Shown: piece by piece, positions 5,073-11,276 of the stretch | Layout: each line of letters opens with the position of its first letter | Numbering within the stretch: the stretch's first letter is position 1 | From: an uncultured Elusimicrobia bacterium | GTDB lineage: Bacteria > Elusimicrobiota > Elusimicrobia > Elusimicrobiales > Elusimicrobiaceae | Direction of reading: 5' to 3' | Assembly: GCA_947164805.1 (NCBI GenBank) | Contig: CAMUXX010000018.1 | Coordinates: forward strand, 1 to 11,276 | Length of the DNA stretch: 11,276 nucleotides | Notes under the pieces: generated by a model | The model's input: the letters and a program-made list of their open reading frames with translations, nothing else | Databases searched by the model: none | Told to the model about the DNA's origin: nothing | Position numbers and translations under genes: made by a program

Positions 5073-6281
5073 TTATGCAAGTAAATCTAAAGTAATATTA
5101 TTTAAAGCCCCTGTAATCTTTTTCTGATCAACATCCACTCTAAAAAGATAGACATAAGGCTCGCTCCTGACTTTAGAAGCAAAAAATTCAACTATATACA
5201 CATTATCGGTAAAAGGTTTAGCGGACCAAGAACTGCTATACTCCGCACCGTAAGTATTCTGCAAATATTCCCCTATTGTTTTACCTTTGCTTGAAAGTTT
5301 TGTATTCTTAACAATATTTATAACCTGTTCCTCATAACTGGCAGAGGCAGGCTTAATTGTTTCCCCTTCCGCAGCAATTGTAGACGGTAAAGATTGTTCT
5401 TCTTGGACTTCGGGAATTAAATCATTATCCTCTTTAACAATATTATCATAGTTATCGTTAGTTGTTGCTTGTGTATTATTGTCTTGCGTATTATTTGTGT
5501 TTTCGCTCATCACATTCCAAAACGCCATACATAAAGCAACAGCTACCACCATTAGAACTAAAAAGGAAATGATGAACAATAAATCACTGGACTTGCGTCT
5601 CTTAACACGACCATCACTGGAACTGAGAATTTTATTATTTGAAATATCTACTAAATCTTTATCTCTGTTTTTAACGCTGCTAATTTCCTTAATATCATAA
5701 GGTTTTTGAGGTATATCTATTTTATCAACTTTCCTTTTACTTAAATCTTCTCCGACTTCATAATTGGGAACATTTAAAGAATCTTTATCAGCACCGATCA
5801 ACCTATGGGCAGGTAAATCTTCAAGCAAATTATCTTCTTTATAAGCAATATTGAAAGTGTGATCTTTTACATCTTCATCTTCTTCAAGATCTGTTTCTTT
5901 ATCCAAATCAGATAGTTGGCTCATAACTTCGCTGAAAGATATTTCATCATTAACAGTACCTGTTACGGTTGAAGATGTATCTTCTAAAGGCGGCAAAGTT
6001 TGGGAGATTTGCTTATCTTCTTGTTTCACATTAGGAATAGCTGATAATTCATCTTTATCTTGGGTATTTACTATAGGTTTAGCTTCTTTAATGGTAAAAA
6101 TTTCTTTTTCAAGGGATGCCTGAAATTCCGGATAAGCAGAAGCAGGCTTCCATGCGGCACCTTGCTCTGCCTTATCTTCCGGGCAAACTAAAAGATCACC
6201 CGAAAAATCATTTCCTTTTATTATTTCCTCTACCTCAAAAGGGCCGAGGATTTCCACTCCTTTTAAATATAAAAATTTCAT
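5073..6281 (-). CDS. GYF-like domain / single-TM protein of unknown function
   Basis: I do not recognise a named family for the whole 402-residue protein. Residues 1-54 look like a GYF_2-type fold: hydrophobic strand, LGPF turn, then LLVCPEDKAEQGAAWKPAS with its conserved tryptophan. A long acidic, Ser/Thr-rich linker follows (about 55-220). After the basic cluster VKRRK (226-230) comes one membrane helix (about 234-256). An Asn/Thr-rich spacer (about 258-285) and a Glu-rich stretch lead to a compact C-terminal domain (about 313-402) with TIGEYL, SSWSAKP and GALNNITLDLLA. By the positive-inside rule the GYF part is cytoplasmic and the C-terminal domain is outside the membrane. It lies between gltX and pilT, 15 bases before pilT, so a link to the pilus machinery or envelope is plausible but unproven. 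An AGGGGAG site precedes the ATG at short spacing. Confidence 0.85.
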   Translation of the reverse strand: MKFLYLKGVEILGPFEVEEIIKGNDFSGDLLVCPEDKAEQGAAWKPASAYPEFQASLEKEIFTIKEAKPIVNTQDKDELSAIPNVKQEDKQISQTLPPLEDTSSTVTGTVNDEISFSEVMSQLSDLDKETDLEEDEDVKDHTFNIAYKEDNLLEDLPAHRLIGADKDSLNVPNYEVGEDLSKRKVDKIDIPQKPYDIKEISSVKNRDKDLVDISNNKILSSSDGRVKRRKSSDLLFIISFLVLMVVAVALCMAFWNVMSENTNNTQDNNTQATTNDNYDNIVKEDNDLIPEVQEEQSLPSTIAAEGETIKPASASYEEQVINIVKNTKLSSKGKTIGEYLQNTYGAEYSSSWSAKPFTDNVYIVEFFASKVRSEPYVYLFRVDVDQKKITGALNNITLDLLA

Positions 6282-6302
6282 ATCTCCCCTAATACCTATA
6301 GT

Positions 6303-7760
6303 TTAGCAATATTTTAGCACATCTTGCAAGCGTTTTAAAACTAAATCTTTACCAAGGTATTCAAGCATCTTAAACAAGGTAGGCCCATTAGTCCTGCCTG
6401 AAACAGCCACACGAAGAGGATGAAACACTTGCCCTGTTTTTAAACCGCTTTCTTTTGCTTTTTGGCGAGCAATACTTTCCAAGGTTTCGGCTTTAAAGTC
6501 CGGTGCATCTTTGTAACTGCTGTACATAAGTTCTATTGCCTGTTTTGCAGTAGGTGCTTTAAAAACTTTATTTATTGCTTCTTCTTCATACTTAACGGGA
6601 TTAAAGAAAAATTCAATTAACCCCGGGATTTCCTTTAAGGTCTTATATTTTTCCTGTTCAAGCAAAATTACTTTTGTTAAAGTTTCTTCATCAATATTTT
6701 TGGCAATGCCTGCTTCATCAATGAAAGGTTTGGCAGCATCATATAATTCCTTAGGAGAAAGTTGGCGTATATAATCGCCGTTCATCCAGGTAAGTTTTAC
6801 AGTATCAAAAACAGCAGGGCTTTTTTGGCAGCCGGCAATATCAAATTTTTGTTCAAGTTCACCTTTAGCAAAAATTTGTTGGGAATCTGATGTACTCCAA
6901 CCGAGCAAAGCCAAATAATTGATTAAAGCCTGTGGTAAAAACCCTTGTTTTTTATATTCCAAAACACTGGTATCACCATGGCGTTTGGACAGTTTTGTAC
7001 CGTCGGGCCCATGAATCATTGAAAGATGCGCCATTATAGGATGTTCCCAACCGAGTGCTTTATAAATTTGGATTTGCGCAGGGGTATTGGAAATATGGTC
7101 ATCGCCTCTTATAACATGTGTCATACCCATTAAATGGTCATCAATAACACAAGCAAAATTATAAGTAGGGTAACCGCTGGTTTTTTGGATAACAAGGTCA
7201 TATAAATCTTTGTTTGCAAAGCGAACTTCACCGCGAATTAAATCATGGAAAACAGTCTCCCCTTCCGTAGGCATTTTAAAGCGGATAACATATTTTTTAC
7301 CTTGTGCTTCAAGTTCCGCTTGTTGTTCTTTTGTTAGATTACGGCATTTGCCCGGATAGCGCGGTGGGCGGTGTTCTTTTGCGGCTTGGGCGCGCATTTC
7401 CTCAAGTTCTTCCGGAGTGCAGTAACATTTATATGCAAGGCCTTTCTCCAAAAGATAATCAATATATTTTTTGTATAAGCCTTGGTCGGCACGTTCCGCT
7501 TGAAAGTACGGGGAGTGTTCCCCCTTAAAAGTACCGTCTTGGAACGGGCCTTCATCCCATTTTAAACCGGCCCAAGTTAAGCCTTCAAAAATTGCTTTTA
7601 CTGATTCCTGTGTTGAACGTTCTTCATCGGTATCTTCAATTCTTAAAATAAAAGTGCCGCCTGTTTTCTTAGCAAATAGATAGTTAAATAAAGCAGTCCT
7701 TAAACCGCCGATATGTAAATACCCTGTCGGGGAGGGTGCGAAACGAACTCTTGTTTTCAT
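6303..7760 (-). CDS. gltX: Glutamyl-tRNA synthetase
   Basis: This class I enzyme charges tRNA with glutamate. It has 485 residues, a normal length. The signature HIGH region is PSPTGYLHIGG (9-19) and the KMSKS equivalent is GTKLSKRHG (254-262). Between them are the zinc-type cysteines C112, C114 and C139, ILRIEDTDEERS (38-49) and the GDDHISNT segment (219-226). The C-terminal helical anticodon-binding part ends with a region containing FHPLRVAVSGRTNGPTLF, typical of bacterial GluRS. Whether it also charges tRNA-Gln, as in organisms that use GatCAB, cannot be decided here. It is the first gene of the minus-strand operon, 21 bases before the GYF-like gene, and diverges from the asparaginase-like gene. 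An AGAGG site lies rather far (12 bases) upstream of the ATG. Confidence 0.97.
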   Translation of the reverse strand: MKTRVRFAPSPTGYLHIGGLRTALFNYLFAKKTGGTFILRIEDTDEERSTQESVKAIFEGLTWAGLKWDEGPFQDGTFKGEHSPYFQAERADQGLYKKYIDYLLEKGLAYKCYCTPEELEEMRAQAAKEHRPPRYPGKCRNLTKEQQAELEAQGKKYVIRFKMPTEGETVFHDLIRGEVRFANKDLYDLVIQKTSGYPTYNFACVIDDHLMGMTHVIRGDDHISNTPAQIQIYKALGWEHPIMAHLSMIHGPDGTKLSKRHGDTSVLEYKKQGFLPQALINYLALLGWSTSDSQQIFAKGELEQKFDIAGCQKSPAVFDTVKLTWMNGDYIRQLSPKELYDAAKPFIDEAGIAKNIDEETLTKVILLEQEKYKTLKEIPGLIEFFFNPVKYEEEAINKVFKAPTAKQAIELMYSSYKDAPDFKAETLESIARQKAKESGLKTGQVFHPLRVAVSGRTNGPTLFKMLEYLGKDLVLKRLQDVLKYC

Positions 7761-7798
7761 AAAAAAATAAAACCTCTGTGCATTTAGTTTATAAATAT

Positions 7799-7827
7799 AT
7801 TATACTTTATTAAGAGGGATATTTTAA
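7799..7827 (-). promoter_or_regulatory. Candidate promoter of the gltX operon
   Basis: On the minus strand TTAAAA (7827-7822, 4 of 6) is followed after 17 bases by a perfect TATAAT (7804-7799). Transcription would start near 7792, about 30 bases before the gltX ATG. The -35 box overlaps the ribosome site of the divergent gene. No convincing plus-strand promoter could be picked out in the same 76-base gap. Confidence 0.45.
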
Positions 7828-7832
7828 GGAGG
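7826..7832 (+). promoter_or_regulatory. Ribosome binding site of the asparaginase-like gene
   Basis: AAGGAGG (7826-7832) lies four bases before ATG at 7837 and fixes the start. It is among the strongest such sites in the window. Confidence 0.8.
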
Positions 7833-7836
7833 TCTT

Positions 7837-8325
7837 ATGCAAGTTAGAATTATTGCCACAGGCGGAACCTTTGATAAAGAATATAATGAACTAACCGGGG
7901 AATTGTTTTTTAGGAAGACGCACTTGCCTGAAATTTTAAAAGTGGGGCGCTGCCATTTGCCCGTAAAAATAACAACTTTAATGATGAAGGACAGTCTTTT
8001 TATGACTGAAAAAGACAGGAAAGAAATTCTAAAAACCTGCCAAGCAGTTAAAGAAAAATCTTTAGTCATCACCCATGGAACTGATACTATGGAAAAAACT
8101 GCCATGTATCTTGGCCCCAAAATTAAAGATAAAACCGTAATTTTAACAGGTGCAATGATACCGTATAAATTCGGTTCATCCGACGGTATTTTTAATTTAG
8201 CAAGCGCGATATCTTTCGCACAGGCTTTACCTTACGGCGTGTATGTAGCAATGAACGGGAAATTATTTAACTTCAATAACGTCACAAAAAATAAAAAAAT
8301 TGGTGTTTTTGAAAACAAAAAATAA
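7837..8325 (+). CDS. Single-domain asparaginase-like protein
   Basis: The 162 residues correspond to the N-terminal catalytic domain of type I/II L-asparaginases (Asn to Asp plus ammonia). It keeps the first catalytic threonine T11 in ATGGTFD, T82-D83 in THGTDTM, TGAM (104-107), SSDGIFNL (114-121) and K151 in VTK, matching T12, T89-D90 and K162 of E. coli AnsB. The whole C-terminal domain, which supplies a further glutamate in the two-domain enzymes, is absent. Stand-alone proteins of this size and ending are a known family in diverse bacteria, so this looks intact and not truncated. Their substrate is not firmly established, to my knowledge. No signal peptide is present, so it is cytoplasmic. 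It is the first gene of a plus-strand run, one base before the phosphoesterase gene. Confidence 0.88.
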   Translation: MQVRIIATGGTFDKEYNELTGELFFRKTHLPEILKVGRCHLPVKITTLMMKDSLFMTEKDRKEILKTCQAVKEKSLVITHGTDTMEKTAMYLGPKIKDKTVILTGAMIPYKFGSSDGIFNLASAISFAQALPYGVYVAMNGKLFNFNNVTKNKKIGVFENKK

Positions 8326-8326
8326 A

Positions 8327-9400
8327 ATGTTTTTATTTATCGCAATTCTTATTTTTTTCCTGATGCATGTTGTGGTGATATTTTGGTTTTGCCAAAATAC
8401 ACCTGTGCTTACTTTAAATACAATAACGAAATTACTGCCGTTATTACTTACAAGCGGATATATTGCACTTTTTGCTTTTGCCAAAAAAATAAATTCTTGG
8501 CCGCTGGAAACTGTTTTGCTTACTTACTTAGGTGCTTTATTTTTGGCCTTTTGTTTAGTTTTGGGAATTGTTACACTTACTTTAATTTTAAAAATCTTTC
8601 ATATAACTTTACCGAGTAATTTAGGCTTTTTGGCTTTGGGAATTTGGCTGATTATTGTGCTTATAAGTTTACATACAGCCGCAAAACCGCCGAAGATAAC
8701 CAATATAAGTTTTGATGCACCCAATATTAAACAAGATATAAAAATTATATTTGTTTCAGACACTCATTTCGGTGCAACAGTCAGTTTAAAAAGAGCAAAA
8801 AGTTTAAAACAAATTATAGAAAATAATAAGCCTGATTTAATTGTTTTTACAGGTGATATTTTTGAAACAGATTTTAAAAACAGTATCCCTTTTGCCGAAG
8901 TTTTTGCAGATATTTTACCAGGTAAAAAATTCGGGGTTTTAGGAAACCACGAATATTATCAGGGCCTTAATAATGCAAGGCAGTCTTTTAAAAAAGCCGG
9001 TATAAATCTGCTGGAAAATAAAAGTGAAAATGCCGAGGGTATAAACATTATCGGCATAAACGATATAAAAACAGCGCGCATTTCGCGACAAGAATTTGAA
9101 AACATTTTAAGACGCGAAGTAAAACAAAACAAATTCAATTTACTTTTAACCCATACCCCTTTATATTTTGAAGAAGCAGTAAATAACGGTATTAACCTTA
9201 TGTTAAGCGGGCATAACCATGATGGGCAAATTTGGCCTTTTAATTTTCTTGTTCGTTTAACAAACTCTTATTTATACGGTCATTTTAAATCAGGGCAAGC
9301 AAATTTATTTGTAACTGCAGGGACATTTTTTTGGGGTCCGCCCATCAGGTTTTTAACAAACAATGAAGTCGTGTTGATAACTTTAAAAGGGGCGAAATAA
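8327..9400 (+). CDS. Membrane-anchored calcineurin-like metallophosphoesterase
   Basis: The 357-residue protein joins an N-terminal membrane part with about four helices (roughly 2-22, 37-53, 62-90, 98-117) to a soluble binuclear-metal phosphoesterase domain (about 137-357). The metal ligands are all visible: D145 and H147 in SDTHFG, D177 in TGDIFE, N207-H208 in GNHEY, H276 in THTP, and H296 and H298 in SGHNHDGQ. The layout resembles the YkuE/YaeI group of membrane-linked phosphoesterases, whose natural substrates are poorly known. I chose the ATG at 8327, one base after the previous stop, over TTG 8300 and GTG 8303, which would overlap the upstream gene. No strong ribosome site is present, so translation is probably coupled. 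It overlaps the next gene by one base. Confidence 0.92.
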   Translation: MFLFIAILIFFLMHVVVIFWFCQNTPVLTLNTITKLLPLLLTSGYIALFAFAKKINSWPLETVLLTYLGALFLAFCLVLGIVTLTLILKIFHITLPSNLGFLALGIWLIIVLISLHTAAKPPKITNISFDAPNIKQDIKIIFVSDTHFGATVSLKRAKSLKQIIENNKPDLIVFTGDIFETDFKNSIPFAEVFADILPGKKFGVLGNHEYYQGLNNARQSFKKAGINLLENKSENAEGINIIGINDIKTARISRQEFENILRREVKQNKFNLLLTHTPLYFEEAVNNGINLMLSGHNHDGQIWPFNFLVRLTNSYLYGHFKSGQANLFVTAGTFFWGPPIRFLTNNEVVLITLKGAK

Positions 9401-11004
9401 TGAATATAAAAAAAATTATAATCGCACTTTGTTTGTGTTTTATTTTTTATCCTTTACATGCACAAAAAAATTTTGATGAACTTACTTTAGAGGAAAAAAT
9501 AGGGCAAACACTTTTTGTCTATGCCGATATAAATAATGCGGAAAAGTTTAAATTGCCGATACAAAAAGGATTGGTAGGCGGGGTGTTGATACAATGGGGT
9601 AATTATTCCAAAGAAGAAACAAAAAAGTTTATAGCAAAACTGCAGGGCTGGGCAAAAGGAAGCCCAAATAAAATCCCTCTTTTAATTGCCATTGATTATG
9701 AAGGTGGCACCGTTTACAGCCCAAGAACTTTGGGCCTTCCTTTTTTGCTTTCCAATATGCTGATAGCAGCTGCAAATAATTATGAAGACACACAAACAAT
9801 GTTCTATATTATCGCCCAAGAATTAAAAAATTTGGGGATACATATTAACTTTTCCCCGGTAATAGATGTTAACGTAAACCCAAATAATCCGATAATAGGT
9901 GTCCGATCCTTTGGGAGTAATAAAGAAATTGTGGCTTCTATGGGCAGTGCGATAATAAACGGCTTACAAAAAGGGGGTGTAGTATCTGTTGCAAAACATT
10001 TTCCCGGACATGGGGAAACAAATATTGACACACATAAAACTTTGGCAATATTTAACGATACTGAACAAGAATTTTATAATATACACTTATATCCTTTCAA
10101 ACAGGCCATTGATGCAAATGTGAAAGGAATTATGACCGCCCATATAAGATACCCTTTTTTAGATAATAAACTTGCCACTTATTCGCCTGTTATTTTAACT
10201 GATTTACTAAAAAAACAACTCGGCTTTAAGGGCCTGATTTTTACGGATGGCTTGGATATGAAAGGTGCTTTGCTTGATGATATTTCAAAAGCGGCGGCTT
10301 TATCAATAAAAGCGGGGGCTGATGTTGCTTTAATAGCAAGGGAAAACCCGCAAAAAGCCATAAAAACGATAAAAGAAAGAGTACCCAACATACGTATAAA
10401 TGATGCTGCACAAAAAGTTTATAATCTTAAAAAGGAATTAAATTTATTTTCCCAAACTTTAAATCCGGAAAGTAACAAAGTTGATAAGGCTTTTGAATTT
10501 TTTGCCAAAGAAATAACAAAACGTGCCGTAACTTTAGTTAAAAACGAAGACAATTTAATACCGTATAAAACAACAAATGCAAAACCTAAATTATGTGCAG
10601 TATTTTTTGCACCGACGCGTTTTGCCAACCAGCTTACTTATTTTGTTAAACCCTTCTTAGAACAAAATTTTGAAGTTAGTTATTATAATGCTGCCTTAAC
10701 CCCAAAACAAAAAGATTTTGAAAGGGCTAAATCTTGTGCTGCCGCAAAGGACCTTGTGGTAATAGGCAGTTTACAGTGGGCAAATAAAGAAATACAACCC
10801 CAAAAACAAATAATAGACAGTTTAATTAAATCAAATAAAAATACTGTATTGTTATCTTTAATGAGTCCCTATGATATAAAAAATTATCCTCAGGCAAAAA
10901 CTGTAATGGCTTTATACGGAATTAATAAATTTTCCGCTACAATCGCAGCAGAAATTATTATGGGCAAAAGACAGGCACAGGGCAATTTGCCAATTTCCTT
11001 TTAA
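9400..11004 (+). CDS. Secreted family 3 glycoside hydrolase (NagZ-type)
   Basis: The 534-residue protein starts with a Sec signal peptide (1-21, cleavage HA-Q). The GH3 barrel (about 25-345) carries AIDYEGGTV (97-105), the NagZ-specific KHFPGHGETNIDTH (199-212) with the Asp-His pair D210/H212 used as acid/base, and TDGLDM with the likely nucleophile D283. A second domain (about 360-534) starts at RAVTLVKNEDNLIP and ends in QGNLPISF, as in two-domain GH3 enzymes such as B. subtilis NagZ. Family members of this type remove N-acetylglucosamine from peptidoglycan fragments. Secretion suggests that this one acts outside the cytoplasm. In the substrate loop the usual DQEGGRV reads DYEGGTV, so Gln and Arg are both replaced and specificity may differ. 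The start codon overlaps the previous stop (TAATG). Confidence 0.92.
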   Translation: MNIKKIIIALCLCFIFYPLHAQKNFDELTLEEKIGQTLFVYADINNAEKFKLPIQKGLVGGVLIQWGNYSKEETKKFIAKLQGWAKGSPNKIPLLIAIDYEGGTVYSPRTLGLPFLLSNMLIAAANNYEDTQTMFYIIAQELKNLGIHINFSPVIDVNVNPNNPIIGVRSFGSNKEIVASMGSAIINGLQKGGVVSVAKHFPGHGETNIDTHKTLAIFNDTEQEFYNIHLYPFKQAIDANVKGIMTAHIRYPFLDNKLATYSPVILTDLLKKQLGFKGLIFTDGLDMKGALLDDISKAAALSIKAGADVALIARENPQKAIKTIKERVPNIRINDAAQKVYNLKKELNLFSQTLNPESNKVDKAFEFFAKEITKRAVTLVKNEDNLIPYKTTNAKPKLCAVFFAPTRFANQLTYFVKPFLEQNFEVSYYNAALTPKQKDFERAKSCAAAKDLVVIGSLQWANKEIQPQKQIIDSLIKSNKNTVLLSLMSPYDIKNYPQAKTVMALYGINKFSATIAAEIIMGKRQAQGNLPISF

Positions 11005-11022
11005 ATAGTTATAATAAATTGT

Positions 11023-11027
11023 GGAGG
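11023..11027 (+). promoter_or_regulatory. Ribosome binding site of the last gene
   Basis: GGAGG lies four bases before the ATG at 11032. It supports the short partial gene at the window end. Confidence 0.75.
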
Positions 11028-11031
11028 TTTT

Positions 11032-11276
11032 ATGAAACATTTTATTCTTACCGTTTTATTATTGGCTGCCATTGCCGCCAATGCCCAAATGAATGTGGAA
11101 GAAATTTCTTATATTCCTTCCCGTTCGGGCTATTACAATAATCTTATAGTTAAAGGGAATGCAAATATAAATCAATTGGAAATGGGCAGCTTTCCGCTTA
11201 ATATACGAAGTTACGGCTCTTTGTTAAAATTAAATTTCCCTACTGATGTAAATATACCGATAACCAATGTTAATAT
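11032..11276 (+). CDS. Secreted protein, N-terminal fragment (cut by window end)
   Basis: An open frame of 81 full codons starts at ATG 11032, after a strong GGAGG site, and runs off the window with no stop. The N-terminus is a signal peptide: MKHF, a Leu/Ala-rich core, then AANA-Q as the cleavage site near residue 18. The visible mature part is rich in Asn, Ile and Tyr with alternating hydrophobic residues (for example GYYNNLIVKGNANI), which suggests beta structure. I cannot assign a family from this fragment. It follows the GH3 gene by 27 bases without a visible terminator, so it is probably the next gene of the same transcript and another envelope or exported protein. Confidence 0.8.
   Translation, partial: MKHFILTVLLLAAIAANAQMNVEEISYIPSRSGYYNNLIVKGNANINQLEMGSFPLNIRSYGSLLKLNFPTDVNIPITNVN

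Noticed and set aside
7304..7555. Reading frames on both strands within gltX
   Set aside because: They lie wholly inside a well-supported synthetase gene in other frames and have no ribosome sites or recognisable motifs.
7837..8325. Asparaginase pseudogene truncated by a stop
   Set aside because: Length, ending and catalytic residues fit a known stand-alone single-domain family, and the next gene starts one base later.
8300..8326. Upstream TTG/GTG starts for the phosphoesterase
   Set aside because: They would add a short charged segment before the first membrane helix and overlap the previous gene. The ATG at 8327 right after the stop is simpler.
1..11276. CRISPR array or insertion sequence
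   Set aside because: No regularly spaced repeats and no transposase-like frame with terminal inverted repeats were found.

Overview
The window is AT-rich bacterial DNA of about 11.3 kb with short intergenic gaps and strong GGAGG-type ribosome binding sites. It carries housekeeping genes (tRNA-Asn, gltX, pilT, a uvrC-type gene) beside signal-peptide proteins and a two-gene phage terminase pair. The protein style suggests a Gram-negative, possibly host-associated bacterium: pilT sits next to a GYF-like/transmembrane protein, there is a stand-alone asparaginase domain, and short secreted proteins have an Ala-Gln cleavage site. An Elusimicrobium-like member of the Elusimicrobiota is my best guess. 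That guess rests on recollection of protein flavour, not on a search.

Left end (1-366). About 140 bases of hairpin-rich, GC-richer, apparently non-coding DNA lead into a 56-base near-perfect palindrome that ends inside a minus-strand tRNA-Asn(GUU) gene with encoded CCA. The palindrome holds a terminator that can work in both directions. An inverted, interrupted copy of the tRNA 3' part lies on its far side. The tRNA has a near-consensus promoter, back to back with a weaker candidate promoter for the terminase genes.

Terminase unit (367-1965). A probable small terminase subunit overlaps a complete large subunit (ATPase plus nuclease, all expected motifs present). A perfect terminator hairpin closes the unit. 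No portal, capsid or tail gene follows, so this is an orphan packaging-motor module.

Minus-strand block (2000-7760). Read in transcription order: gltX, a GYF-like/TM protein of unknown role, pilT (twitching-motility ATPase), a compact uvrC-like gene, a terminator, then a small secreted protein. The four genes from gltX to uvrC have gaps of 21 and 15 bases and one 11-base overlap, so they are probably one operon. It would mix translation, pilus retraction and DNA repair. The UvrC-like protein keeps both nuclease active sites but lacks the usual linker between the UVR motif and the second nuclease, and lacks the C-terminal helix-hairpin-helix domain.

Plus-strand block (7837-11276). Divergent from gltX lie a single-domain asparaginase-like protein, a membrane-anchored calcineurin-type phosphoesterase (1-base gap), a secreted family 3 glycoside hydrolase of the NagZ type (1-base overlap) and the start of another secreted protein cut by the window end. 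The close packing suggests co-transcription. The last three products are envelope-directed, which fits a role at the cell surface, but no pathway can be proven from the sequence.
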